Under the pieces are notes generated by a model. It did no database searches. It was not told where the DNA came from and was given only the letters and a program-made list of their open reading frames with translations. The position numbers and the translations under genes were made by a program. From contig OX328128.1 of the NCBI GenBank assembly GCA_946811695.1, positions 23,408,758-23,472,757 on the forward strand: a stretch of 64,000 bases of DNA, written 5' to 3'. This stretch comes from Gonocerus acuteangulatus (taxonomy: Eukaryota > Arthropoda > Insecta > Hemiptera > Coreidae). Of the stretch, positions 1 through 9,597 are shown piece after piece. Numbering within the stretch: the stretch's first letter is position 1; each line of letters opens with the position of its first letter.

Positions 1-56
1 AGTTGAGGGGCCAATCAATCTCCCGGAAGTATATCAGCCTTGAAAAAATAAATCTT

Positions 57-87
57 AGTGTAACAGTTCATTTTTAACTGTTACACT
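57..87. repeat. 12-bp perfect inverted repeat
   Basis: Two perfect 12-bp arms (AGTGTAACAGTT and its complement) flank a 7-bp loop. It could be the tip of a small foldback element. No target duplication or coding sequence is visible around it. Confidence 0.6.
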
Positions 88-97
88 ACGATAAGAT

Positions 98-540
98 AAG
101 CATTAGTATTTATATTTTAAAATTATTTATAAGAAAGGTAGCTAGAAGGTTATAAGCATTGGAAGGTTATTAACATAGCATGGTTATAAACATCTTCCTA
201 CATAATTTAATAAACAAGGTAAACAAAAAAAATGTAAATTGACGAAATTTTTGAAAATTTTATTATCTTTCAAACAAAAAAAAAAAAAAAAGAATGCATT
301 AAAACCGGTTAAGATGTAGAGGGTCTAGACCTTTTTTAAACACAATATCTCGTTTGGCGCCTTTTTGCGTCGTCGGTCCGAAACCGGTCTAGAAACAAAC
401 AAGTTTGATCGCCCGAGAATCGGTAGCCATCGGATCGGATCGGATGGGGTCGGGTCGGGACCAATGTAGGCGCCTCCATTGAGATGCATGTGTTTGTCTT
501 CAGACGGTCGGTGCTTATCGGATCGGATCGGATCGGGAAC
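98..540 (+). mobile_element. Partial copy of the PIF/Harbinger-like MITE seen at 30,284
   Basis: The block matches 30,525-30,990 over about 440 bp, including the run of 'ggttataaac attgg'-like units and the repeated CGGATCGGAT motif near the right side. The terminal inverted repeats of the intact copy are missing here: the right end departs after about 540 and the left end is unrelated. It is therefore a truncated relic. A short frame across it on the minus strand is not a gene. Confidence 0.6.
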
Positions 541-604
541 AACAAATACCTACGGGATGGAGAAATACAATAATCAGTCACGTAAACGTACACGAGGTCT
601 TCCT

Positions 605-725
605 CGCTCACCTAGGCATTGATGCTGAAGACGGCTGCCAAAGAGCTTGCCGAAGCGTTCGAAATATTCATTTCCCCGAAATTCTGGCATTTCTTCTTAG
701 TCAAATCCCAATTACTCCTAGACTT
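605..725 (+). mobile_element. Degenerate fragment of the hammerhead-bearing element family
   Basis: Reads like the right arm of the family described at 31,477: a CTGAAGA box, a decayed stem II (GGCTGCC / GCTTGCC), a decayed GAAA box (GAAG), then a 'tcaaatcccaat' block equivalent to 'ccgaatcccaac' in intact copies. The core substitutions make ribozyme activity unlikely. Confidence 0.5.
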
Positions 726-1088
726 CTTATCGCAAAGTTAGATTTGTATAACGAAAATACGGAAGGTCTCTTTAAATCTTCCCACTTCTTAAAACTATAC
801 TAATCCACCCGTAGATATTTCTATTCAATCCTTGAATATTAAACCCTTCCCGACAGCTGTATGTAATAAATCCCTGAATTCTCCCGGTATCATCCCTTCC
901 CTTCCTCTCCAAAGGTCAAGTCGGCACAGATGAAAGCCTTTTTTGAAAACTTTATCTTTATCTTTTTTTTATTTTTCTAACTTTCCTTCCTCTTTTATAA
1001 GGCAGTGGATTATATTTTATATTTTTTTCCTTTTATTTTCTCGAAATTACTCTCCCTTTTTTTTATAATATTCAACTTTCTTTTCTAA
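726..1088. other. No gene seen; pyrimidine-rich AT sequence
   Basis: Contains T-rich and CT-rich runs, with no frame that resembles a protein. It precedes a LINE remnant and may be decayed LINE or intron sequence. Confidence 0.4.
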
Positions 1089-1331
1089 ATGTTACGTCTT
1101 GTTTTTAAAAATATTTACTTGAACGATGATAAGATGTGTGATATTACACGTCCTAATAATACACCACTGAGGGAAGTTTTTACTGATGGAAGTAAAGATG
1201 GCTACAATGTCGGTGCCTCTTTTAGTGTAATAGAAGATGGAACCGTCATCCATACAGGAAAATTCAAATTGGACCCATACTGTTCAAATAAGCAAGCAGA
1301 ACGATTCGGGATTAAAATACATTAACACCTC
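1089..1331 (+). pseudogene. LINE ORF2 remnant, N-terminal half of RNase H
   Basis: The frame reads VFTDGSKDGYNVGASFSV and then KLDPYCSNKQAE. These are the first catalytic Asp block (TDGS) and the conserved 'SN.QAE' glutamate block of the RNase H domain found downstream of reverse transcriptase in R1/LOA/Jockey-like non-LTR retrotransposons. The frame runs straight into a SINE at 1,332 and resumes at 1,549. The parts at 1,549-1,905 and 3,662-3,897 continue the same protein, so one LINE 3' end was split by three later insertions. No RT domain is visible upstream. The clade assignment is tentative. Confidence 0.8.
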
Positions 1332-1537
1332 CCCGATGGCCGTGAGTTTTAAGACGTGAGCACTTAACACTCCCTGCCAAAGGTCGTGGGTTCGACTGCC
1401 ACTAGGGGGTGGTGCCTTTTCTTTAGAAAAAAGAAAAGGCATCAGCCCTATCCTGGCTAGAAAAGTGTTGTATAGATAACCCGTCCCAAAATTCGTAGTT
1501 AATAATAATGGACGTTACAATTTAAATAAATAAATAA
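1332..1537 (+). mobile_element. SINE type C, tRNA-derived (class II tRNA head)
   Basis: The head has pol III A-box-like (GGCCGTGAG) and B-box-like (GGTCGTGGGTTCGACTG) sequences with a long variable arm between them, as in Ser/Leu-type tRNAs. A body with an 'AGAAAAGGCATCAGCCCTATC' type block and an A-rich (AAAT)n tail follow. An exact 11-bp TSD, ATTAACACCTC, lies at 1,321-1,331 and 1,538-1,548, which fixes both ends and shows insertion into the LINE RNase H frame. Related copies lie at 24,291 and 25,632 on the other strand. Confidence 0.85.
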
Positions 1538-1548
1538 ATTAACACCTC

Positions 1549-1905
1549 GACTAAGAAAACATACATTAAAAACAGTGAAAGTAAAATAACATAACAAAAA
1601 ATAAATAACATACACATTAACGACGAACTAACTGAAGACATTCGCCGAGAAATGCACAAAACCAGGACACTAGACACAACTATATCTTTCAAATGGGTGA
1701 AAGGTCATTCAGGCATTAGGTAATGAAATTGCGGATCTAACCGCAAAACAAGCTGCTTTAGATGAAACATTACCTATTAGCTTCAATATGGCCCCGAGAA
1801 GTGCAGTAGTCTATCTACTTGAACAGGAGGCAAAGGAAGCCCGGAATCTCCGGTGGAGAATATCAACCAAAGGAAGACTTTCCGTCCGGACGACAGGCTA
1901 CATAT
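1549..1905 (+). pseudogene. LINE ORF2 remnant, C-terminal half of RNase H
   Basis: From about 1,621 the frame reads DELTEDIRREMHKTRT and then FKWVKGHSGI. After a frameshift near 1,720 it continues as GNEIADLTAKQAALDE. The pattern 'W.KGHSGI..GNE.AD..AK' is the C-terminal His and Asp block of LINE RNase H. The frame then runs about 50 more codons and stops near 1,905, where a rolling-circle-like repeat begins. The break is a small indel between the His and Asn-Glu blocks, so the gene is dead independently of the insertions. Confidence 0.8.
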
Positions 1906-2270
1906 AAACAAAGTCCGTCACGCAGGAGCTGCATAACTAAGCACTTTCCTCAGAATTTTTGTAGTGTAGACTACATTACTGAATAATTTGCTGTAAATAA
2001 CCTACATAAATAAAATAAAAACGTGAATAGTTCTGCTCATTTACATTTCTTATGAGGCCTGTTCAATTATTAATTTTGTAAATAATTTGCTTCCAGAGTT
2101 ATGTTAATACATGATACTGTACTACTTAATAAATACACAAAAACTTCACATTCCGTCTTTTGATCTGACGCAGGAACAGGATACAGTCCCCATAGTGGGA
2201 GATAGTGCTCCTTGTAGCGCCTTTGCGAACCTACGTCTGGCTGGCTAATTGTAATGAAACAGACTTTAAA

Positions 2271-2830
2271 GTAAACCCTCCTTTCCAATAGACCGATTTA
2301 CTTCATTTTTACAACACTTCTTTCTCATGAGATACCCACGACGCATACCGCATTTCGTTACAATACAGCAGAAATTACGACCGTTATGAGTATATTAGTA
2401 CTTTAGGTCCGGAGTAAACCCCCCCTCCAAATAACCCGATTTAGTTTATTTTTACAACCCATTTTTCTCTGTTGATTACCACCACGAATACCAAGTTTCG
2501 TTGAAATGTAACAAAAATTACGGCTGGCAGTGGCAAATTGGTATTGTGGGTCCGGTGTAAACCCCCCTTCTAATGAACCGATTTAGTTTATTTTTACAAC
2601 GGAATTTTCTCTTTAGATCAAAATAACGAATACCGAGTTTTGTTGAAATATAACAAAAACTACGGCTGGTATGGTCAAATTAGTGTTTTGGGTCCGGGGT
2701 AAACCCCCCTCCCGGTGGACCGATTTTGGTGGTTAACGAACTCGTTCAATCGTTTGCTATTTGAACGCTATATACCACGTTTCATGAAGAAAAAACAAAA
2801 ACTCTGGCCGCTATCGTGTTAACAGACACA
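2271..2830 (+). repeat. Four diverged internal tandem units of about 143 bp
   Basis: A block beginning GTAAACCC with 3-7 C, followed by a CCGATTTAGTTTATTTT-like stretch, recurs at 2,271, 2,414, 2,557 and 2,699. The same organisation is found in the copies at 31,990-32,430 and, inverted, at 33,960-34,200, so it is a feature of the element family and not local duplication. Confidence 0.7.
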
Positions 2831-2840
2831 TATATATATA

Positions 2841-2904
<64 letters not shown>
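2830..2904. repeat. (TA)n microsatellite within the Helentron-like element
   Basis: About 75 bp of nearly pure TA. Its place, upstream of the 3' hairpin module, is conserved among the family copies. Confidence 0.95.
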
Positions 2905-2909
<5 letters not shown>

Positions 2910-2970
2910 AATCGATAAAGATTCGAAGAAATTTTTCAAAAATTCCGTCATGAGTCCAACCTCAATAGCT

Positions 2971-2997
2971 ACTTTCCTTCGGAGGAAAGTGCTAAAA
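2971..2997 (+). other. 3' terminal stem-loop of the Helentron-like element
   Basis: ACTTTCCT, loop TCGG and AGGAAAGT form a perfect 8-bp stem, followed by GCTAAAA. The same hairpin ends the copies at 32,681-32,707 and, inverted, 33,695-33,722. In rolling-circle transposons such a hairpin near the 3' end marks termination of strand transfer. Confidence 0.65.
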
Positions 2998-3006
2998 CTA
3001 ACATAC

Positions 3007-3653
3007 CAGAGATGGGCATAATTTTATTTATAAATAAAAATACGAATTTATTCGTACTTCATATATTTGTGAATACGAATATAAATAAATTCGTATTCAT
3101 AAGTGTGAATACGAATTTATTTTTATTCACATATATTAAGTATAAAAATACAAATAAAATTTTATTCGCAAATTTTTCTGCGAATAAAAATAAATTCACA
3201 GAAAAAATTGTAAATAATCACAAAAAATGTGAATATTTACAAAAATCAAGTGATTAAAAAAAATCACATTAAAATATACGAATAAAAATTTATTTACAAT
3301 AAAATTCATAATTTATTTGCGAATTTTATTGTGAATAAATTTTTATTCGTATATTTTAATGTGATTTTTTTAATCACTTGATTTTTTGTAAATATTCACA
3401 TTTTTTGTGACAATTTTTTCTGTGAATTTATTTTTATTCACAGAAAAATTTGCGAATAAAATTTTATTTGTATTTTTATATTTAATATATGTGAATAAAA
3501 ATAAATTCGTATTCACACTTATGAATACGAATTTATTTATATTCGTATTAACAAATATATTTAGTACGAATTTATTTATATTCGTATTCACAAATATATG
3601 AAGTAAGAATAAACTCGTATTTTTATTTATAAATAAAATTATGCCCATCTCTG
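3007..3653. mobile_element. Palindromic hAT-type MITE (foldback)
   Basis: The ends are CAGAGATGGGCATAATTTTA and its exact complement, and the whole 647 bp is close to one long palindrome with arms of about 320 bp. The terminal CAGAGATGGGC fits the CAGNGNTGGGC ends of hAT transposons. Flanks TAACATAC (2,999-3,006) and TAACATAA (3,654-3,661) are an 8-bp duplication with one mismatch, the length expected for hAT. Open frames on both strands are by-products of the simple composition. Confidence 0.8.
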
Positions 3654-3661
3654 TAACATAA

Positions 3662-3897
3662 AAACTAACTCAAGTACTAACAGGACATAGGGGTGTGAAA
3701 CAGTACTTATACAGATTTAGACTTACACAGGTTCATAAATGCAAATGTGACGGACAGACAATACAAGACTATGACCATATAATACATAACTGCCCACTTC
3801 TAGATGGTGCTAAAATAAAATTAATTAAACATGTCGTTCTGTCTGAGGACTTATGGCCAGTTAATAAGCACCAATTAATAAAAAAAATATTTTGAAC
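3662..3897 (+). pseudogene. LINE ORF2 remnant, C-terminal zinc-knuckle region
   Basis: The frame reads LTGHRGVKQYLYRFRLT, then CKCDGQTIQDYDHIIHNCP and NKHQLIKKIF before a stop. A C-x-C...H...C cluster shortly before the end of ORF2 is typical of LOA/Jockey/R1-like LINEs, where it follows RNase H. This completes the protein begun at 1,089, now separated by the Helentron-like and hAT insertions. An in-frame ATG at 3,695 is internal to the old frame and is not a true start. Confidence 0.8.
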
Positions 3898-4219
3898 ACT
3901 TTAATGCATTTGTTGAGGATTCAATACGACCCTCTTTATTAACTTTTTTTTTTCTCGCTGTTTTTCAAATAAGATAAAAAAAAAACCGTCTTGAAATTGG
4001 TTCTATTTTATTACTTCCTTCATTGAATCAGCCTCCACCAGTTCGCCCAATCATGTGCAGGAACCAATGTGAAGGAATTAAAGTATTCATTGGTATTTTT
4101 TGTTTATTCGTAAAAAATATACAATGTAATCTCAAAGAGAAGTAATATAACATTCGGGAAAAGTCAATGAATATATGTCAAAAATTCTCATACTTCCTAC
4201 CGTTTTATTTATTTTTATT
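3898..4219. other. No gene seen; probable LINE 3' UTR and AT-rich flank
   Basis: The sequence after the LINE stop includes T-rich runs and the phrase 'agtattcattggtattttttg'. I recognise no element or coding frame. Confidence 0.4.
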
Positions 4220-4442
4220 TACGAAGTCAAGGGATGGTTGCCCACAACATTAAACCATGGTCACCTAACTGTCTTCTTGGTCATCCTCCCTCCCCCTAGG
4301 CATTTTTTAGTGCTGAAGAAGGCTGCCACAGTGCAGCCGAAACGTCCAATATGGATTTCTGCTTGAAGATCTAACGTTTTTTTCTCCCTGCCGAATCCCA
4401 ACCATCCCTTGCTTTCACCGCAACGGCTAACTATCTCCATCT
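4220..4442 (+). mobile_element. Hammerhead-bearing element, short decayed copy
   Basis: The right arm is well preserved: a hammerhead-like core, 'gatttctgcttgaagatct', a T-run, 'gccgaatcccaaccatccc' and 'acggctaactatctccatc'. The left arm is reduced to 'gaagtcaagggatggttg', the complement of the outer right arm. The same order occurs at 42,007 and 53,590. No convincing TSD was found for this copy. Confidence 0.65.
4313..4346 (+). ncRNA. Hammerhead ribozyme-like core
   Basis: CTGAAGA (fits CUGANGA) is followed by a 6-bp stem II (GGCTGC with GCAGCC) and then GAAA and CGTC, ending with a GTC cleavage-type triplet. One extra A lies between CTGAAGA and stem II, as in every copy in this window. 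Stem I is weak here beyond the first G-C pair. Such motifs are described from Penelope-like retroelements. Activity is unknown. Confidence 0.6.
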
Positions 4443-4685
4443 TCATTTTTTATATCGAGATTCTAAGCTTGTGAGTAAGTTTTCAGAAAAAGCTAATGTC
4501 GGAAGTGATTAACTATATCGATTAACGATATTGGTTCTAACCACAATCGAGAATAAAGGCCATTGAATGGAGGTCGGAGACTTAATATTGGATTCCAATA
4601 AATCAGGTCTCTTCAATCTTCACAAATCTTATACTCCATTCCCTGTGTCCTTCATGGGGAAGGTTATTGTAGAATTATATTGTTA

Positions 4686-5359
4686 GGTAAATGTGAAGAC
4701 GCGCGGTCTCCACACCGATCGTTTTGAAATGTTGCACTATGACGTATTTTGATGCACTAAACACGAATCCGCTAAAAAACAAAAACAAAAAAACTCGCTC
4801 TCCACTAGGAAAGAAGTTATGAAGCACTCAAGTTCACTGTTGTGCGGGTTCTGAAAGGTAATGTAACCTACAATGTTTGTCAACATGCGCATGCGCGGGT
4901 ATGGAAAAGTCCATAATAAGGATGTCTAATTGAAATTTACCGTCAATTATTTCAATTTATCTCCAGGAGTTGGATTTCAATTTAGCAAGTTGGATTGACT
5001 AGAGTTTTGATATCTTCTTGTGCGAGCGAAAACGCACAGCACGTATGCCCATAAGCGACATGTTACGACAGGACGCCCAAATTTACAATGATTTGTGAAT
5101 AAATATTTTATAAGCATTTCAAATAACAGTTCTTTATATGCCAATTTTACATCTCCGCGCATGCGTACGTTTACAAATACATTCTTTGCGTCAGATTTCA
5201 GAACCCGCACAACAGTGAACTTTAGTGCTTCATAACTTCTTTCCTAGTGGAGAGCGAGCTCTTTTTTTTTTAACGGATTCGTGTTTAGTGCATCAAAATA
5301 CGCTATAATGCAACATTTCAAAGCGATCGGTGTGGAGACCGCGCGTCTTCACATTTACC
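4686..5359. mobile_element. Foldback DNA element with about 170-210 bp terminal inverted repeats
   Basis: The left end GGTAAATGTGAAGACGCGCG is matched exactly by its complement at the right end. The arms remain similar for about 170 bp (to about 4,856 and from about 5,194) and, more loosely, through 'atgcgcatgcgcgg' in the middle. No protein is encoded, and I could not find a convincing TSD, so the superfamily is undetermined. Confidence 0.75.
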
Positions 5360-5383
5360 AAATTTTTATATTTCGTGATTATA

Positions 5384-5905
5384 TTCGTTGTGCTTAGTTT
5401 CTTCCGGTAATCACTATCAGGGATGGTGTTTATATAGAATGAGCAATTAACAAGTTTGATTGACGCGAGTTCGTTGTGTTTAGTTTTTTCCAGTAAACAC
5501 TATCAGGGATGGTGTTTATATAGAATGAGCAATTAACAAGTTTGATTGACGCGAGTTCGTTGTGTTTAGTTTTTTCCAGTAAACACTATCAGGGATGGTG
5601 TTTATATAGAATGAGCAATTAACAAGTTTGATTGACGCGAGTTCGTTGTGTTTAGTTTTTTCCAGTAAACACTATCAGGGATGGTGTTTATATAGAATGA
5701 GCAATTAACAAGTTTGATTGACGCGAGTTCGTTGTGTTTACTTTCTTCCGGTAAACACTATCAGGGATGGAGTTTATATAGAATGAGCAATTAACAAGTT
5801 TGATTGACGGGAGTTCGTTGTGTTTAGTTTCTTCCGGTAAACACTATCAGGGATAGTGTTTATGTAGAATGAGCAAGTAACAAGTTTGATTGACGGGAGT
5901 TCGTT
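5384..5905. repeat. Tandem repeat, six units of 86 bp
   Basis: Units begin with TTCGTTG at 5,384, 5,470, 5,556, 5,642, 5,728 and 5,814, exactly 86 bp apart, with a partial seventh start at 5,900. Units 2-4 are almost identical, and the outer units carry a few substitutions, as expected from unequal exchange. Each unit contains the small dyad AAACACTATCAGGGATGGTGTTT. The array starts 25 bp after the foldback element. Confidence 0.95.
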
Positions 5906-6032
5906 GAAGTTTTGCTTAGAAAAATTAATAGCATTTTTATCTTATTTTAATCCCAAAGCTTTGGCGTAACTAACCAGAAAAAGTCTCCCCGTGAATCCTT
6001 GTTTTTTCGCCAAAATTCACTCGAAATATTGC

Positions 6033-6097
6033 AACAAATTATTAAAATCTTACATCACATTAAATAAAAATGTGATGTAAGACTTTAATAATTTGTT
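6033..6097. repeat. 27-bp hairpin
   Basis: Arms of 27 bp (6,033-6,059 and 6,071-6,097) differ at one position, with an 11-bp loop. It would form a strong stem. No flanking duplication was recognised. Confidence 0.8.
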
Positions 6098-6489
6098 ATG
6101 AGAAGAATGCCAGGATGAAAAGGCCTAAATTTAAAAGGTTTAATAAAGAAGCTGTTAGTATTAAGGTAAACTAAGAATTTGAAAATTTCCTGAAGGCCGA
6201 AACGTTATACGTAAAATGATGATGTAAATAAGTGATAAATTTAGGCCTGAGGAATTGATTATACCAAGGTGTTTTTGAATTATACTTGACCTCAGAATTT
6301 TCTTTTTTTTGGGGAAAGGATAATATTTAAAAAAAGACAAGTCAGAAATATATAATTTTCACAAATCTGATTGTTTTTCTAGCTATTCTTTGACTTCCTA
6401 TCACCCTGACGGTTAGCGAGTCATATTAAGAAATGATGAGTCAGGGAATGGAATTTTGGTTCATTTTTATTTTTAAGTTCTATTATGTT
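6098..6489. other. No gene seen
   Basis: AT-rich. At 6,188-6,206 there is CTGAAGGCCGAAACGTTA, which resembles a hammerhead motif lacking stem II; it is treated as rejected. Confidence 0.4.
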
Positions 6490-6684
6490 GACATTTTTTT
6501 TTTTTTTTTTTTTTTTTTTTACGGCGCATCGACAAATCTTGGCCATTAGCGCCGACATCCAGGATGCAGCCAGGAATCTCCGCAGCGAGCCCTGAGATGA
6601 GAAAATTCCGGTCGCCGGAGGGGATCGAACCCACCATCTCCCGCTTATGAATCTAGCGTGCTAGCCACTAGACCACGGGAGATT
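6490..6684 (-). mobile_element. SINE type A, tRNA-Glu-like head
   Basis: Read on the minus strand it starts TCTCCCGTGGTCTAGTGGCT and contains GGTGGGTTCGATCCC, good A- and B-box matches. The loop between them has TTC at the anticodon position, fitting tRNA-Glu. A conserved body ('ATGTCGGCGCTAATGGCC') and a run of about 30 A follow. Other copies: 26,761 (minus), 48,640 (plus), and tails at 33,240 and 63,754. Confidence 0.85.
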
Positions 6685-6689
6685 CATAT

Positions 6690-7726
6690 GTACTAATATG
6701 ACCCTGTAACGATGTCCTTCCCACCCCCCGTCATAAATGCAAATACACCAAGCAGTGTGTCGTGTACTACAACCCACTATCATTTAAATAGTAAATTCTC
6801 TCTCTGGGATGTTCGGGCCGGTCTGCAGGTTACTAAATTAACCCCTATTACTACTAAAGCTAATGCAGTACAGGTCGCCATGTTTGTTAATTAGTAATTT
6901 GTATTTAAATGTTTATGTTGGTAGCTCAAATGTAATTAAATTACACGAACTCCCCTATGTCGTGGATGGTAATATTATCTAATGTTTGTTAATGTTATTC
7001 TACCAGCTGTTTGCTTATAGCGCATTTTCTACCTTACACTATAGGGAGATTACCTGCATCCAAAAGAGCCTTATAGAAAATTTGACGATTCAGAACTCAT
7101 AGATCACGAAAATTACGGCGTTTAGTCTGTTCACTGCGCAGCAGGTCAAATTCAGCAGAGTCAAGTTCGTTAACCAGCTAAATGCGCCTGTAGAAAAATT
7201 GCTATTTGAAAAAAATACCGAATGTCTTCCGGAAGGTGGATTATGCTGGATCAAGAACTTAATCTTTCATTTAGCACTTTTGCACTTTTTTTTTTTTTTT
7301 ATTTTTCATGTAGAAATTTTTTTTTTCATAAAAAATCTTCCAGTTGGCCAATTTGAAAAATGAAAACACTGTTAGAAAGCCCAAACAATACTGATAGCAA
7401 CTGTCTTTATCGGTAACATTAAAAGTGAATCCCCCTCCATTTACGAGCCTTTTGAAACTAACGGGAAAAGTAATAGAGGAGTTTCCTTCCGAAAGGACAC
7501 TCGTAAGCGGGTAGGATCGTTAGTGTCCTTCCGTAATGACACCAATGATAATACGTAGTATTTTTGCACGGATTTTCATAAAAATCCGATCGTTTTTGAG
7601 TCTGCAATGAACAAATCTCCAATGAACCTCCGAAAACATGGGTCGCCATCATTCCCTACGTAGGAAGGAAACAACCAAACAAGAAAAGCCAACGTTCGTT
7701 TCATTTTTTATGCCTAGTTATCCCAT
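6690..7726. other. No gene seen; weak similarity to dispersed repeat R3
   Basis: Around 7,070-7,200 the phrases 'catagatcacgaaaat' and 'tcaagttcgttaaccagc' match the R3 family at 43,610. The rest, including T-runs near 7,290 and 7,320, has no recognisable content. Open frames at 6,712 and 7,458 do not look like proteins. Confidence 0.4.
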
Positions 7727-7847
7727 TTAAATCATTCTTCATGATGATTAGATAGTTAGCCGTCGAGGTGATAAGTAAAGATGGAATGGTTGGGATTCGG
7801 CTAAATAAACCTCAATATGATTTTGTTTTAAAAAAATCTATATTTCG

Positions 7848-7876
7848 GACGTTTCGGCTACTCATAGCTTTGTCAG
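7848..7876 (-). ncRNA. Decayed hammerhead-like core, left arm
   Basis: On the minus strand it reads CTGACAA, a shortened stem II, GTAGCC, GAAA, CGTC. The G8-equivalent has become A and part of stem II is lost, so cleavage is unlikely. It is the mirror of the motif at 8,535. Confidence 0.45.
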
Positions 7877-8534
7877 CTAAAATGACAAAAAAAAAAATAA
7901 ATTAATACAGAAACAAAAAAAATCTAGGTGGGAGGTCGGGAAAAACAATATAAACTACAAAACTGACAAACAAGGCATTTCTCCTATGTACGCTAATATT
8001 TTCCAAATACTCTCCCGACCTCCCACCTAGATTTTCCCATGCACCTTGGGTATCCTTCCATTAACACCTTTTTCTCCTTTCCTGTCATAAAATGTCATAA
8101 ACGTGCCTTTTGATCCTTACCGACTTTTCTCCCACCACCTGCTGTTTTCAGTTACATATACCCCAGTAGATTCCTTTTTCCTTAGACACTTTCACAATGG
8201 TTACTTAATTGCCAACCTTGGTCTTCCTCTGCCGCTTGGCATTTCCATCGGTATGTAGTATCTTATTTCTTTGTAAAATTTATTAATGTTACTATTAGCT
8301 ACTATATTTGTCATTGGTATGTAGTTTCTTATTTCTTTTTAAAATCAATTAATGTTACTAATTACTATTAAAATCAATTATTGTACCTATTTATTTTTTC
8401 ATTCTACTAATTCTAAGAATTTAAGAAGATATATTCTTTTATAAGTTAATTGTATTTATAGTTCTCTTACCTATCACAATTATAAACTTTTTTTGTTTCT
8501 GTATTAATTTCTTTTTTTTTTTTTGTCATTTTAG

Positions 8535-8569
8535 CTGACGAAGGCTGACCAATGAGTAGCCGAAACGTC
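8535..8569 (+). ncRNA. Hammerhead-like core with a 1-nt insertion, right arm
   Basis: CTGACGA, then GGCTGACC...GTAGCC, GAAA and CGTC. An extra G within stem II distinguishes it from the clean copy at 31,756. The upstream 'cattttag' can pair with the downstream 'cgaaata' as part of stem I. Confidence 0.5.
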
Positions 8570-8759
8570 CGAAATATAGATTTTTTAAAACAAAATCATA
8601 TGGAGGTTTATTTAGCCGAATCCCAACCATTCCATCTTTACTTAAATCATTCTAATGCCCTGCTACGACGTAAAAAGCTTATACTAGAACATTTTTATAT
8701 TTTTCTGTCTAAAAATGTCTTGCTATTTTCTTTCGCAAAGGGCCTCACCGTGTTTAATT

Positions 8760-9597
8760 ATAATAAATACTAAAAATCTTCATTTTCTACAAAAGATAAT
8801 TAATCTTAATCACTATTTTCTTCAATAGTTTTGCTAAGATTTGTAACATGAGATGAAACTGGAACAAATGTTACTTCGCTGTTCTATTAGACGACAATAA
8901 AAACGATATTCATGTTGAGTACTTATAAGAAAATAGCAACATATTAAGGATTAAAGTTCGTTATCGGCACTTCAATAGCAAGAAATATCGAATGTTTTAT
9001 TGAATACGATTTTTTTTTTTTTTTTTTTTTAAATTTTGTTCTTATATTTATTTATGAGCATGTATGCGCATCTAAGTCGTTTCGCTTCAAACAGTTATTA
9101 CATATATTCATTAGTTACAATATTACATATATACATCTATAAACAAGTTGTATTATTCGTATACATCTGGTTGATCAATTAGTTATAAATCGGATTACAT
9201 AATGCTACATATTTATTCACTACATATTATTCGTTCTTTACAGTTTACCAAGTGACGCCAAACGTTCGTTTTGTTTTTTATTGTACTTGTTTGAATATAA
9301 TAGAGACATGGGATGTTTCTCTTGTGAAAAAAAACGTTTTTTTTTTAAATACAATTACAAGGACATAAAAAGATACACGTGTGATTACGCTAATGGAAAT
9401 AGGAGCATAGGTTGCTGTTCACAGGTAGCCTTGATAATTTATTCCTTATCACATGGTCGTTACTAATAAAAAAAATTAAACCCGCGGAAATATTAACATA
9501 TTTATTCAAAGTTACAAGTGATACCAAAACTATTGAAGAAAATAGTGATTAAGATAAATTATCTTTTGTAGAAAATGAAGATTCTTAGTATTTATTA
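8760..9597. mobile_element. Element with about 78-bp inverted ends
   Basis: ATAATAAATACTAA-[A/G]-AATCTTCATTTTC and some 50 further bases at the left recur as the complement at 9,520-9,597, with only a few differences. The interior is AT-rich with a T-run at 9,011 and no gene. No clear TSD or known terminal motif was found, so it is an unclassified foldback/MITE. Confidence 0.6.

Larger units (their letters stand above)
1908..2997 (+). mobile_element. Helentron/DINE-like non-autonomous rolling-circle element, copy 1
   Basis: The 5' end, AAGTCCGTCACGCAGGAGCT, is shared with copies at 31,248 and 40,562. A 12-bp subterminal repeat AGCACTTTCCTC (1,940-1,951) recurs inverted at the 3' end (2,982-2,993), where it overlaps a perfect 8-bp hairpin. 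A (TA)n block sits just upstream of the 3' part. Subterminal inverted repeats, an internal microsatellite and a 3' terminal stem-loop are the known layout of Helentron-derived DINE/HINE elements. No protein is encoded. It sits inside the LINE remnant. An exact insertion dinucleotide could not be fixed because the last bases (GCTAAAA) are ambiguous. Confidence 0.6.
7739..8641 (+). mobile_element. Hammerhead-bearing element, long copy with TSD
   Basis: Inverted arms of about 170 bp ('gatggaatggttgggattcggctaaataaacc' and its complement) flank a 600-bp middle of low coding potential. A 12-bp duplication, TTAAATCATTCT, lies at 7,727-7,738 and 8,642-8,653. The same arms and outer sequence 'atgatgattagatagttagccgtcgagg' occur in the short copy at 31,477. 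Variable-length TSDs and inverted terminal repeats with hammerhead motifs fit a non-autonomous Penelope-like element. No reverse transcriptase or GIY-YIG frame is present. Confidence 0.75.

Noticed and set aside
336..611. 91-codon minus-strand frame
   Set aside because: Lies over a truncated MITE and its flank, and has no protein-like pattern.
3012..3648. Asn-, Lys- and Phe-rich frames of 64-92 codons
   Set aside because: They lie in the palindromic hAT MITE and mirror one another.
5384..5905. CRISPR-like or LTR repeat
   Set aside because: A simple head-to-tail tandem repeat without spacers or LTR features.
6188..6206. CTGAAGGCCGAAACGTTA as a hammerhead ribozyme
   Set aside because: There is no room for stem II between the CTGA and GAAA boxes, and the surrounding sequence does not match the element family.
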